From: Prochlorococcus marinus str. MIT 9201
Lineage (GTDB): Bacteria; Cyanobacteriota; Cyanobacteriia; PCC-6307; Cyanobiaceae
Length of the DNA stretch: 61,811 bases
Assembly (NCBI RefSeq): GCF_000759955.1
Contig: NZ_JNAL01000009.1
Location: 1 to 61,811 of the forward strand
Direction: 5' to 3'
Under the pieces are notes generated by a model, which did not search any database, had not been told where the DNA came from, and saw nothing but the letters and a program-made list of their open reading frames with translations. Below are positions 42,368-50,296 of the stretch, one piece after another; within the stretch, counting starts at the first letter, position 1, and each line of letters begins with the position of its first letter. The position numbers and the translations under genes were made by a program.

Positions 42368-42583
42368 ATGAGTTTTTCTGAAATAAGAAAATTTTTAATC
42401 AAGATGCAATCTGATGAAGACTTAAAAAAACGGGTTACTTCGTCCTCTACAGCGGATGATGTAGCCTTAATAGGTCAAAGCTTAGGTTATGACTTTTCAG
42501 GAGATGATCTCTTAAGATTTAATGGACAAAAAGTTGATAGAGTTACCGTAAGAAAGGTAGAGCATCCAGGAGAATACCACTAA
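42368..42583 (+). CDS. Nif11-domain small protein
   Basis: The 71-residue protein opens with SFSEIRKFLIKMQSDEDLKK and continues with STADDVALIGQSLGYDFSGD, the Nif11 domain also found as leader of prochlorosin-type and NHLP peptides. It has no double-glycine cleavage site followed by a Cys/Ser/Thr-rich core, and no LanM-like enzyme is nearby. It is therefore more likely a stand-alone Nif11 protein of unknown role. Confidence 0.82.
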   Translation: MSFSEIRKFLIKMQSDEDLKKRVTSSSTADDVALIGQSLGYDFSGDDLLRFNGQKVDRVTVRKVEHPGEYH

Positions 42584-42584
42584 A

Positions 42585-43070
42585 TTAAGACTTAACCCAT
42601 ATTGCAAGCCCTCCACCCCTGCCTCGAGCACATAACCAATTATCTTTAATGCTAATTCCAATAAGTGAGAAAAAAGGCATTTTTTTATTTTCAGGTTTTT
42701 TTAATTCCTTATTAAATATTGGAAAACTACTAATACTAATTTTCAATTCTTCAAAATAAAAAGCCAATAATGGTCTAAGCCCTTTTAATTTTGCACTGCC
42801 TGTAAAGGTGATATTTAATAATCCCAAATTAATTGAATTTTTTATTTCATAATTTATTTGATCCTCTTTATTTTTACTTGTTAATTCGAGCCTAGCCGAC
42901 AATACTTGTAAAATCGAACTGGGTATATTTTTGATTTCATCTGACTCCTTCCCCCATACATATTTAAGCTTCCATATTCCTAGCAATTGATCATATACTA
43001 TTCCGCTACCATTTTTTTGAGAATTTTTTTCTAAAATTTTTATCTCATTGATATCAGGGAAATCTCTCAT
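42585..43070 (-). CDS. Fibrillin/PAP-like protein
   Basis: The 161-residue protein has LLGIWKLKYVWGKE near residues 29-42 and ends with GRGGGLAIWVK, the closing pattern of plastid-lipid-associated (fibrillin) domains. Those bind lipids or quinones at thylakoids. The middle is divergent, so the family call is moderate. It converges with the Nif11 gene with a one-base gap. Confidence 0.65.
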   Translation of the reverse strand: MRDFPDINEIKILEKNSQKNGSGIVYDQLLGIWKLKYVWGKESDEIKNIPSSILQVLSARLELTSKNKEDQINYEIKNSINLGLLNITFTGSAKLKGLRPLLAFYFEELKISISSFPIFNKELKKPENKKMPFFSLIGISIKDNWLCARGRGGGLAIWVKS

Positions 43071-43244
43071 AATAGATTTTTATCTAAGATTTAAATAATA
43101 AGATAACTTCAAAAAAAAAGTTTCTAATTGATTAAATCCCTCTTAAAAGATTTCTTTGTTTCATTATATTTCTAAAAAAATAATTTTTTGGCACACATAA
43201 GTAACAAGATCTCGTTAATATATTTACATAAAGTAACTAAATTG

Positions 43245-43355
43245 ATGGATTTCATTTCTAAAAGTCAAGGATACATACCTTTAAAAGTAGTGCCTTACAT
43301 TTTTTTCCTAGCTGTTGTACTAAGTATTACAACTTCAACTAATACATTTGTTTAA
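43245..43355 (+). CDS. Micro-protein with one membrane span (36 aa)
   Basis: ATG 43245; a polar start (DFISKSQGYIPLK) precedes one hydrophobic helix (VVPYIFFLAVVLSITTS). It lies upstream of the CrtISO-like gene on the same strand. Confidence 0.5.
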   Translation: MDFISKSQGYIPLKVVPYIFFLAVVLSITTSTNTFV

Positions 43356-43394
43356 AACTAATTAGTTTTAAAAGAAGATAAAAGTCAATAATTA

Positions 43395-44924
43395 ATGGAT
43401 AAATATGATGTAGTAATAATTGGTAGTGGAATAGGAGGGTTATGTTGCGGTTCAATTCTAGCTTTATCAGGCAAAAAAGTCCTCATATGCGAAGCTCACA
43501 CCCAACCCGGAGGAGTCGCTCACAGTTTCACAAGACATGGCTACACATTCGAATCAGGTCCCTCACTATGGAGTGGGATAAGCAAGTGGCCGACAACTAA
43601 TCCCTTAGGACAAATTCTTAAATTACTTGATGAAGAAGTTGAACTATTTCAATACAAAGGTTGGCAAGTAATTGTCCCAGAAGGCAATTTTAATCTCGAT
43701 GTAGGAGAAGAACCCTTTAAACAAACAATAAAAACTTTAAGAGGTGAGAAATCTGTTAAAGAATGGGAATCATTTATTTCCGGAATAAAACCTCTTAGCC
43801 AAATAATAAATGAAATACCTTTACTCTCATTTTCTCCTGAATCAATAAATTTCTTAGATCTAATAAATTTAACTTCAAAATTTTTACCTAATATCAAGCA
43901 AATTCCAAAAATTAATAAGGGTTTTGGGAATTTAGTAAATAATCATCTAGAGGATCCCTTTCTTAGAAATTGGGTTGATTTATTGTGCTTTTTGATAAGT
44001 GGTATGTCAATGCATGATACAAATACAGCAGCGATGGCTACTTTATTTAACGAATGGTTTGAACCAAATTCGTACCTAGAATACCCTAAAGGAGGTAGTG
44101 AATCTATCGTCAAAGCTTTAATTAAGGGATTTAAAAAGAATGGAGGAGAATTAATTCTCTCTTCGAGAGTAAAAACAATTAACTTCAATAATAATCTAGC
44201 TACAGGCATAACTCTTAATAATGGTTCAATCTATACTTGTGAATCTATTGTCACGAATACTGATGTTTGGAATTTAAAAAAGTTAATTCCAAATGAAATT
44301 TCGAAAAAATGGAAGACAAAAGTCTTGAACCCTAATAAATGTGATTCTTTTCTTCATATACATCTAGGTTTTGATGCTGATGGTCTTGAAGATTTACCAA
44401 TACATGCAATACATGTTGATGATTGGGAAAAAGGTATAACCGCAGAAAGAAATATAGCTGTATTTTCAATCCCATCTGTTTTAGATAAAAATATGGCCCC
44501 AAAAGGGAAGCATGTTCTTCATGGATATACTCCAGCAAATGAACCTTGGGAAATTTGGGAAAACCTAAATCCAAAGGAATTAGCATACAGAAATTTGAAA
44601 GAAGAAAGATGCTCAATATTCCTTAATGCAGTGCGAAAATTCATCCCTGACATAGATGAAAGGATTGATATAAAGATGTTAGGGACCCCGATTACCCATA
44701 AAAAATTTACTAATACCTATTGCGGTAGTTACGGCCCTGCATTATCTGCAGCAAAAGGTCTTTTCCCAGGATGCAAAACTCCAGTAAAAAATTTATTTAC
44801 TTGCGGTGCAAGTACATTTCCCGGTATTGGAATTCCAGCTGTTTCAGCAAGCGGTGCTTACGCAGCTGAAAAAATTATTGGTAAAAAAGAATTTAAAACA
44901 CTTCTTAAAAAAATAAATTTATGA
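43395..44924 (+). CDS. CrtISO-like FAD-dependent oxidoreductase
   Basis: The 509-residue flavoprotein belongs to the carotene isomerase/desaturase group. It has DVVIIGSGIGGLCCGSILAL at residues 5-24, GGVAHSFTRHGYTFESGPS following, and the C-terminal TFPGIGIPAVSASGAYAAEKI (quoted in part) that closes CrtI/CrtISO enzymes. It may isomerise or desaturate a carotenoid or a related prenyl lipid. Whether it is the main carotene isomerase or a paralogue cannot be decided here. Confidence 0.82.
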   Translation: MDKYDVVIIGSGIGGLCCGSILALSGKKVLICEAHTQPGGVAHSFTRHGYTFESGPSLWSGISKWPTTNPLGQILKLLDEEVELFQYKGWQVIVPEGNFNLDVGEEPFKQTIKTLRGEKSVKEWESFISGIKPLSQIINEIPLLSFSPESINFLDLINLTSKFLPNIKQIPKINKGFGNLVNNHLEDPFLRNWVDLLCFLISGMSMHDTNTAAMATLFNEWFEPNSYLEYPKGGSESIVKALIKGFKKNGGELILSSRVKTINFNNNLATGITLNNGSIYTCESIVTNTDVWNLKKLIPNEISKKWKTKVLNPNKCDSFLHIHLGFDADGLEDLPIHAIHVDDWEKGITAERNIAVFSIPSVLDKNMAPKGKHVLHGYTPANEPWEIWENLNPKELAYRNLKEERCSIFLNAVRKFIPDIDERIDIKMLGTPITHKKFTNTYCGSYGPALSAAKGLFPGCKTPVKNLFTCGASTFPGIGIPAVSASGAYAAEKIIGKKEFKTLLKKINL

Positions 44925-45039
44925 AACGAGTTCTTATAAAACTCTACAAATTCATAGTTAAGAAATAAGAATAAAGAGAGCAAAAAAGTTTAATAATGAT
45001 AATCTTTATTTGAACATAAACTAAACTTATAGCTCTTAT

Positions 45040-45243
45040 ATGTTTTTCTTATCAATTCCTCAAGCCTGGCATTTAGTTGGCACTTGGTCAGAACAACTTC
45101 CAAGCGAGTCAAATCTTATAGGAATGGGCCAAACAGAATTAATGATGACCTTACATTCAATATTCGTTCCTCTCTTACTTGTAATTTCATATTACTTATT
45201 CAATCGACTTAACAAAAACGAATCAAAGAAAATTAAAGGATGA
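45040..45243 (+). CDS. Small membrane protein (67 aa)
   Basis: It has a short N-terminal hydrophobic stretch, a polar loop and one clear helix (LHSIFVPLLLVISYYLFNRL) with a basic tail. No family was recognised. Confidence 0.6.
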   Translation: MFFLSIPQAWHLVGTWSEQLPSESNLIGMGQTELMMTLHSIFVPLLLVISYYLFNRLNKNESKKIKG

Positions 45244-45255
45244 TCGTTTTGAAGT

Positions 45256-45546
45256 TTATTTAGCTGAACTTCTTCTAACTACTTTTCTTCCTGTAGAAGT
45301 ATCAACTCCGCTTGATTCTTTGGTTTGTGAATTAGTTTCAATATTATCAACATCACTCTTATCCATTTCTGCGCAAACACCCACTACCATGGCTGCCTGC
45401 ATTTGATCTGGCAAATCTCCAATTGTTAATAAGGCCTTTAAAACTAATTGAAGTCGAGTTTGCCGATCAATTTCTGGTCTTAATTTTTTTACAGTATTCC
45501 AAAGTTCTTGGGTAACTTCTTTTAAAAGTTCTCGATCTACAGCCAA
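45256..45546 (-). CDS. TIGR03894-type conserved picocyanobacterial protein
   Basis: The 96-residue protein is helical in its first 65 residues (VTQELWNTVKKLRPEIDRQT) and ends in a polar basic tail (STGRKVVRRSSAK). It matches the family known only from marine Prochlorococcus and Synechococcus. The function is unknown. Confidence 0.75.
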   Translation of the reverse strand: MAVDRELLKEVTQELWNTVKKLRPEIDRQTRLQLVLKALLTIGDLPDQMQAAMVVGVCAEMDKSDVDNIETNSQTKESSGVDTSTGRKVVRRSSAK

Positions 45547-45635
45547 ATTAAATCCTACTTATATTTCTACTAATCTAACAAAAAATTGGATCTCGTAAAA
45601 TAATATTCAAAAAAAGATTGTTAGTTGAAATTTTT

Positions 45636-45842
45636 TTATGCGAATACAATTTGCATTTGCTTATGTAATCTATTCTTCTCATGCAAAAGTTGATCTTTTT
45701 CAATCTTTTTTAGGGTAAAAGTTTTATAAATCTTTTTTTGAATCTTTATTGGAGTATTTTCAAACTTCGCATTTTTGCTTACTAAAGAATTCCACTCTTT
45801 TGAATTAAAAGGGGCATAAGGAGAAGATAAAATCACTTTCAT
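45636..45842 (-). CDS. Small basic hypothetical protein (68 aa)
   Basis: A lysine-rich, helical 68-residue protein (FTLKKIEKDQLLHEKNRLHK) with a clean ATG. No domain was recognised. Confidence 0.55.
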   Translation of the reverse strand: MKVILSSPYAPFNSKEWNSLVSKNAKFENTPIKIQKKIYKTFTLKKIEKDQLLHEKNRLHKQMQIVFA

Positions 45843-46141
45843 ATCTTAATAATACATCTGTACTAATAATAGTACATATTTACTATAATGCAACAAGCCT
45901 CTCCGATTGTCTCAATTTTTGAACGCCTTTGAGATTGGATTGAATTTTTTATCTAATTTTTGGAATTTATAAGTTTCATAAATGAAACAAAGTATCATAC
46001 ATTACTAATTAATCCCTTTTTTTAGTGTCTTAAAACTTTTCTTGCTAAAAACCTTTCAAAATAGTGAATTTGTTGAAATTAACATTGACAAGATATTTTA
46101 AAAAATCCCTCCTATAAAAAGAATAATGAATAAATTAAAAA
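45843..46141. other. Gap with promoter-like sequence
   Basis: No gene was found in this stretch of about 300 bases. TTGACA at 46085-46090 could be a -35 element for the downstream gene, but no well-spaced -10 stands out. Confidence 0.3.
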
Positions 46142-46450
46142 ATGCTTCTTAGTAATTCAAAAAGACTCAAGATCCAAGGAATAATTAAAAGAATTGCTCA
46201 AGATAAATCAATTACATTAGAAGAAAGGATATATGTTGAGAAATTTGCGCGCCATAATTCGACAATTTCTCTTTGGCTGAAAAAAGCTAACAGCTTTAGA
46301 AGGAATGGTATAAAAAATGATGGGGGGATTGATAACCTCTTACAATCATTTGGGATAGATGGACTGGATAAAGAAAATCATTTCAACCCAAATGAAGATG
46401 ATATATCGGATTGGTTTGGCGGTGCTCCTGGTTGGCTACGGAGAAGCTAA
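46142..46450 (+). CDS. Hypothetical protein (102 aa)
   Basis: A helical, basic N-terminal half (LEERIYVEKFARHNSTISLW) is followed by an acidic C terminus ending in DWFGGAPGWLRRS. It looks like a conserved picocyanobacterial protein; the function is unknown. Confidence 0.65.
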   Translation: MLLSNSKRLKIQGIIKRIAQDKSITLEERIYVEKFARHNSTISLWLKKANSFRRNGIKNDGGIDNLLQSFGIDGLDKENHFNPNEDDISDWFGGAPGWLRRS

Positions 46451-46724
46451 ATTCATTAATTATTCAATTTAACCAGGCTATCTTACACAAATATATACTC
46501 ACAAAAGATATAAATACCCAAAAAACCCATGGTATAAATTTAATTGGAACTAAATATTTTTTTGAAAAGGTTTTCATACAGATTTTTCTTTTAGATTATT
46601 TCTTCCTTAGCGTTTTTGAAAATAGGTTTAATTGCTCTATTTAAAAATTAAACAATATTCGAAACTTCAAAGATATTTAAACACTTTAGGTAGATAAAAA
46701 TTAATAAGCCTTAATAATCACAAT

Positions 46725-46865
46725 CTAAGCAACTTCATTTTCAATGTTCCTTGAAAAATTTACTATTTTTGCCTCATCATGGTCTGAATCATTCCAATAT
46801 TTTATAAGTCTTTCTAATTCATCAATCCTCTTTTTAGCATTTGCAATTTTTTCAGTAGTTGTCAT
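46725..46865 (-). CDS. Micro-protein (46 aa), coiled
   Basis: ATG 46865; a helical charged N-terminal half (EKIANAKKRIDELERLIKYW) is followed by SDHDEAKIVNFSRN. It is soluble and possibly a coiled-coil dimer. No family was recognised. Confidence 0.5.
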   Translation of the reverse strand: MTTTEKIANAKKRIDELERLIKYWNDSDHDEAKIVNFSRNIENEVA

Positions 46866-47020
46866 ATAAAATTTTTATCTATCCAATTAATGCATGAAAA
46901 AAAAATATTTCAATGGAAGTAACGATTTTTAGACTATAAATATTAATTTTTGGTTAATTAGATAAATATATTATAGCCATCAAGCGGCTGAGTAATTATA
47001 CTTAAGAAAAAGCAAAGTTT

Positions 47021-47530
47021 ATGAAGAAACTAAATTCTTTGATTTTGAATAGTACCGTTAACTTCCTAGACTTCCTATATTCTGGGAGATCTTTACAAAG
47101 ATTTTGGGTTTTAGAAGTAATAGCTAGATCACCTTATTTTGCATTTCTTTCAGTTCTGCATTTTAAAGAATCCCTAGGAATTAAAAATGAAAAAACAATG
47201 ATTTTAATGAAAGAACATTTTTATCAAGCTATTAACGAAACTGAACACCTTAAAGAAATGGAGAAAAGAGGAGGAGATAAGTTCTGGATTGATAGATTTT
47301 TTGCGAGGCACCTCGTGCTTGTCTATTACTGGATCATGGTTTTTTATTATTTCTTCTCTCCAACTAATGCTTATGATGTCAACATTAAAATAGAAGAGCA
47401 TGCATTTGAAACTTATTCCAAATATTTAATAGATAATCCAAATGATCAAAAAATAAAAGAAATTGCTCAAGATGAGTTAAATCATGTCCAAGAACTTAAC
47501 GAGGCTTTGTCAATGCTTACTACAATTTAG
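47021..47530 (+). CDS. ptox: Plastid-type terminal oxidase (alternative oxidase family)
   Basis: The 169-residue diiron plastoquinol oxidase passes electrons from plastoquinol to oxygen and relieves over-reduction of the photosynthetic chain. All four ligand motifs are visible: LEVIARSPYF (Glu32), NETEHL (Glu73, His76), EEHAFE (near 125-130) and DELNHV (Glu152, His155). It is near the short end of the family, as is usual for picocyanobacterial and phage versions. Confidence 0.92.
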   Translation: MKKLNSLILNSTVNFLDFLYSGRSLQRFWVLEVIARSPYFAFLSVLHFKESLGIKNEKTMILMKEHFYQAINETEHLKEMEKRGGDKFWIDRFFARHLVLVYYWIMVFYYFFSPTNAYDVNIKIEEHAFETYSKYLIDNPNDQKIKEIAQDELNHVQELNEALSMLTTI

Positions 47531-47961
47531 ATTAGTGCTGAGAAATCTAATAGCAATATTGAGAGCATCACCGAAGAAGATATTAATCCTAGGCTAATCA
47601 TGAATGAGACATAGCCTTTTTTTCTAGGCAATTTATAAAAAGATATTCCAATAATTAATATCATTATTAATGAGAAAAAAATTATAATCTTTTCGTTTAC
47701 TAAATTGAGATGTATAACTAAATTTTTTTCTTCAAAAAATTTGAGAACTTCAGATAAAACTAATTCTTCTTCTATCTTCTTAAAATAGTCAATTGAGCTT
47801 ATAAAAGCAGAACTTAATAAAGATAATGCAACCAGTGCAGTAACTGGCTTTGTTAACCTGTTAAGTGTCCTGTTAAAACTTATTAGTAAAACAAAAATAA
47901 ATAAAGAGGTTATTAAAGGTATTAAAGGTATGAGAGTTATTGAATTTATGAAATTTCCCAC
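47527..47961 (-). CDS. Hypothetical membrane protein (144 aa)
   Basis: Four hydrophobic helices are predicted; the first (LIPLIPLITSLFIFVLLIS) resembles the opening helix of NDH-1 subunits, but the protein is far too short to be one. Its stop overlaps the ptox stop by four bases in converging orientation. The function is unknown. Confidence 0.6.
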   Translation of the reverse strand: MGNFINSITLIPLIPLITSLFIFVLLISFNRTLNRLTKPVTALVALSLLSSAFISSIDYFKKIEEELVLSEVLKFFEEKNLVIHLNLVNEKIIIFFSLIMILIIGISFYKLPRKKGYVSFMISLGLISSSVMLSILLLDFSALI

Positions 47962-48108
47962 GAAAATAATATGTATCTATCTTAAAATTTTATATTATTC
48001 CGCCGCGTTATTTTATTAAATAGGATTTTTTAAAATCTTAAATGTAATTAGTACCTATTGCATTCTGTGTAAACTGATACCAAAATTAAATTAGTATTGA
48101 AAAATAAA

Positions 48109-48210
48109 ATGTTAGCTATTTCTGAAATTATTATTGCAAGTGCTATCTTCCTAGGAATTGTATATTGGGAAGTTAAATTCCTATATGCCAAAACTACTGT
48201 AGCGAAATAA
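48109..48210 (+). CDS. Micro-protein with one membrane span (33 aa)
   Basis: ATG 48109; one helix (ISEIIIASAIFLGIVYW) and a short basic tail (YAKTTVAK). It is well separated from its neighbours. Confidence 0.5.
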   Translation: MLAISEIIIASAIFLGIVYWEVKFLYAKTTVAK

Positions 48211-48326
48211 CTTCACTCAAAACAGGAAAATTAAAAACATAGAAAATTTAAAAAAAATTTAAGAATTTAAGTTGACAAAAAAAGCTCTAAATATGAGAGA
48301 ATAAACACAAATATTTATGTTTTAAA

Positions 48327-48464
48327 ATGAGCGAAGTTCAAAATTCTAACAATAACTCAACTCAGCAGCAGCAGCAGCAGCAACAACAATCCTATTCAGA
48401 CAGCAAAATTAATTCTGCAGAGAGCGAGAGGCTATATCTTGAGATGAAAGAGGCTTGGCTTTAA
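48327..48464 (+). CDS. Poly-glutamine micro-protein (45 aa)
   Basis: ATG 48327; residues 13-21 are nine glutamines (six CAG and three CAA codons), preceded by an Asn/Ser-rich start and followed by SYSDSKINSAESERLYLEMK. A TTGACA lies 55 bases upstream. The mixed codons suggest that the protein run is kept by selection rather than by slippage alone. No family was recognised. Confidence 0.6.
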   Translation: MSEVQNSNNNSTQQQQQQQQQSYSDSKINSAESERLYLEMKEAWL

Positions 48465-48587
48465 ATTTAATTCGTGTTTGAAATTAATATTCCTATAATT
48501 TTATAAATTTTTTTTTTAATTTTGAAGCAATCAATACTTTTTTATTTTCTATACCCTCTAAGTTTTGTTTAACTGTAAATCAATCTG

Positions 48588-48719
48588 TTGAGAAAACTAA
48601 AGCAACTAGAGAAAATTAATGGAAGACTCGCGATGGGAGGGTTGATATATTTAGTTTTTACAAAATTAGTTTCTAATCGTGCTGACATATTAGACCAGCT
48701 TAAATCTTATTTGATTTAA
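48588..48719 (+). CDS. High-light-inducible (HLI/ELIP-like) small protein, divergent
   Basis: The 43-residue frame starts at TTG 48588 and contains EKINGRLAMGGLIYLVFTKL, the chlorophyll-binding helix pattern of HLI proteins (E-x-x-N-G-R-x-A-M). The tail is ADILDQLKSYLI. Such proteins bind chlorophyll or carotenoid and protect photosystems under stress. It is shorter than typical HLIs and its motif is slightly altered (AMGG instead of AMIG). Confidence 0.65.
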   Translation: MRKLKQLEKINGRLAMGGLIYLVFTKLVSNRADILDQLKSYLI

Positions 48720-48736
48720 GAAATGAATTGGAAGTA

Positions 48737-48829
48737 TTATCCAGGAATATTTCTTTCTATATAAGCGTCAGTTAAAGCTAAAATTAACCCTAATAATGTT
48801 GAAAATATAGCAATTTCAGTTGATTCCAT
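48737..48829 (-). CDS. Micro-protein with one membrane span (30 aa)
   Basis: ATG 48829; one helix (IAIFSTLLGLILALTDAYI) with a short polar tail. It converges with the HLI-like gene. Confidence 0.45.
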   Translation of the reverse strand: MESTEIAIFSTLLGLILALTDAYIERNIPG

Positions 48830-48926
48830 TTTATTTTTGAATTACCCCTAGTTTGCTAACTAATTCAAAGTTCGGCAACAAAACTAATAACTTACTATAG
48901 TACGTATATACTATAAACTATTTATT

Positions 48927-49175
48927 GTGAGCTCAGCAACTCCTGAGTTTCTTTTCGTTAGGCCTGGTGATTATGTCGCAATTAAAAAAGAAAATTGCGA
49001 AAATCCCAATGAAAAGAATAAAAATTATTGGGTCGGTCAAGTTATCGACTGTATTGGAGGAGCCAGAAATCCAAATTCATGGACCTTGTTTCAAGTTGCA
49101 AATATTGATAATGGAGAAATCACTATAATCAACGCGGATATTGTAGAAAAAATTTTGAAACCTTCTGAAAGTTAA
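48927..49175 (+). CDS. DUF3104 family protein
   Basis: The 82-residue protein from GTG 48927 has FLFVRPGDYVAIKKENC, then NYWVGQVIDCIGGARNPNSW and a final FQVANIDNGEITIINADIV: the SH3-like pattern of the picocyanobacterial DUF3104 family. The function is unknown. Confidence 0.82.
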   Translation: MSSATPEFLFVRPGDYVAIKKENCENPNEKNKNYWVGQVIDCIGGARNPNSWTLFQVANIDNGEITIINADIVEKILKPSES

Positions 49176-49247
49176 GCTTATGGATAATCAAACAAACTTC
49201 TTTCAGTAATACAGAAACAAAAGGTAAAATTGATCCTTTAAAGAAAA

Positions 49248-50138
49248 TCACCCCAGTTCCAAGCAGGCAAGTCCGTATACTTGATTCATTGGACAGGGAG
49301 GTTGAATGCCTTTATACATTCTGTAAGTTTTTGATATTTCTTCGAATCCCAAGCTTGACAAAAGATAATTTGCATAAGGATTCAGATTAGAGCAATCTAA
49401 TAAGATTTGGGAATCTAAATCACCAACTAACTCCCTTATCAATAGTTCAGCAAGTGGTGGAGTATCCGCTAAAAGAGGTCCGATTCTCCAGCCTTGTTCA
49501 TTATCCTCCAATACACAAGGTCTTATCCTGCCAAATCCATGGCACATCCCATTATTATCGACAATTGCACTGACATTACCATGAGAATTTCTCAACCAGT
49601 CATTTAGAAAATGTGGTCTGGGACTAGGTTCTCTTTGATCATCATAAATTAAGACCGCTTCAGAGGAAATTTTATTACCTGGGACAACTTTAAAAGAATG
49701 AAATTGATCTTTATAGAAATTTCTCAATGGCAAATCTTTAGATCCATTTAATTTCCATCGATTTGTAATGGAAGATTTTCTAAATCCCCAATTTGAGTAA
49801 TCATTCAATCTATCTGGGGCAGCCTCAAGACCAATACAATCAACATTTTTTAAATATTCGAGGGCATGTTTCCATAATCTCACTCCAAATCCATTATTTC
49901 GGAATTCTTTTTTAACGATAAATAAACCTATAAAACCATACGAAGAATTATATTTTATACACGCAATAGAACCTATAGGATTATCGTCGAGGCAGGCTAC
50001 CCATACCCCTTGTTTATCTGTATTTCTATAAATTGACACGTCATCCATTCCAGGAGAAAATCCTTCTAATCTTGCCCAGTTTGTGACCTCTGGTATTTCA
50101 TTTATAGATATCAATCTAATTGAAAATTTTTCCCTCAT
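49248..50138 (-). CDS. GNAT family N-acetyltransferase with C-terminal second domain
   Basis: The 296-residue protein has an N-terminal GNAT domain (acetyl-CoA loop in KKEFRNNGFGVRLWKHALEY near residues 77-96) and a C-terminal half that resembles a second, degenerate GNAT domain (YITH/HolE-like). The substrate is unknown. Confidence 0.85.
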   Translation of the reverse strand: MREKFSIRLISINEIPEVTNWARLEGFSPGMDDVSIYRNTDKQGVWVACLDDNPIGSIACIKYNSSYGFIGLFIVKKEFRNNGFGVRLWKHALEYLKNVDCIGLEAAPDRLNDYSNWGFRKSSITNRWKLNGSKDLPLRNFYKDQFHSFKVVPGNKISSEAVLIYDDQREPSPRPHFLNDWLRNSHGNVSAIVDNNGMCHGFGRIRPCVLEDNEQGWRIGPLLADTPPLAELLIRELVGDLDSQILLDCSNLNPYANYLLSSLGFEEISKTYRMYKGIQPPCPMNQVYGLACLELG

Positions 50139-50296
50139 AAAAATATACTAACCGAGAAAAATTTGAATTTTTAAAGACAATATTAATAAATTTTGATTAT
50201 TTCTCATAAATCATTCAATTTGATTTAAGTGGCTTAAAACCTTAGTTATTTACAATTTATCCTCTGATATATTTAATAATATTAAGTAGGAATAAA

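Noticed and set aside
44921-44968. Fifteen-codon frame overlapping the CrtISO-like stop (ATGA)
   Set aside because: Too short to support as a gene, although the overlap and basic helix are suggestive.
46411-46644. Plus-strand 77-codon frame overlapping the end of the 102-aa protein gene
   Set aside because: It begins inside the other gene, lacks a start signal and has no recognisable pattern.
47527-47961. Fragment of an NDH-1 subunit
   Set aside because: Only the first helix resembles NdhF/NdhD; the rest lacks the family's charged helix residues and the size is far too small.
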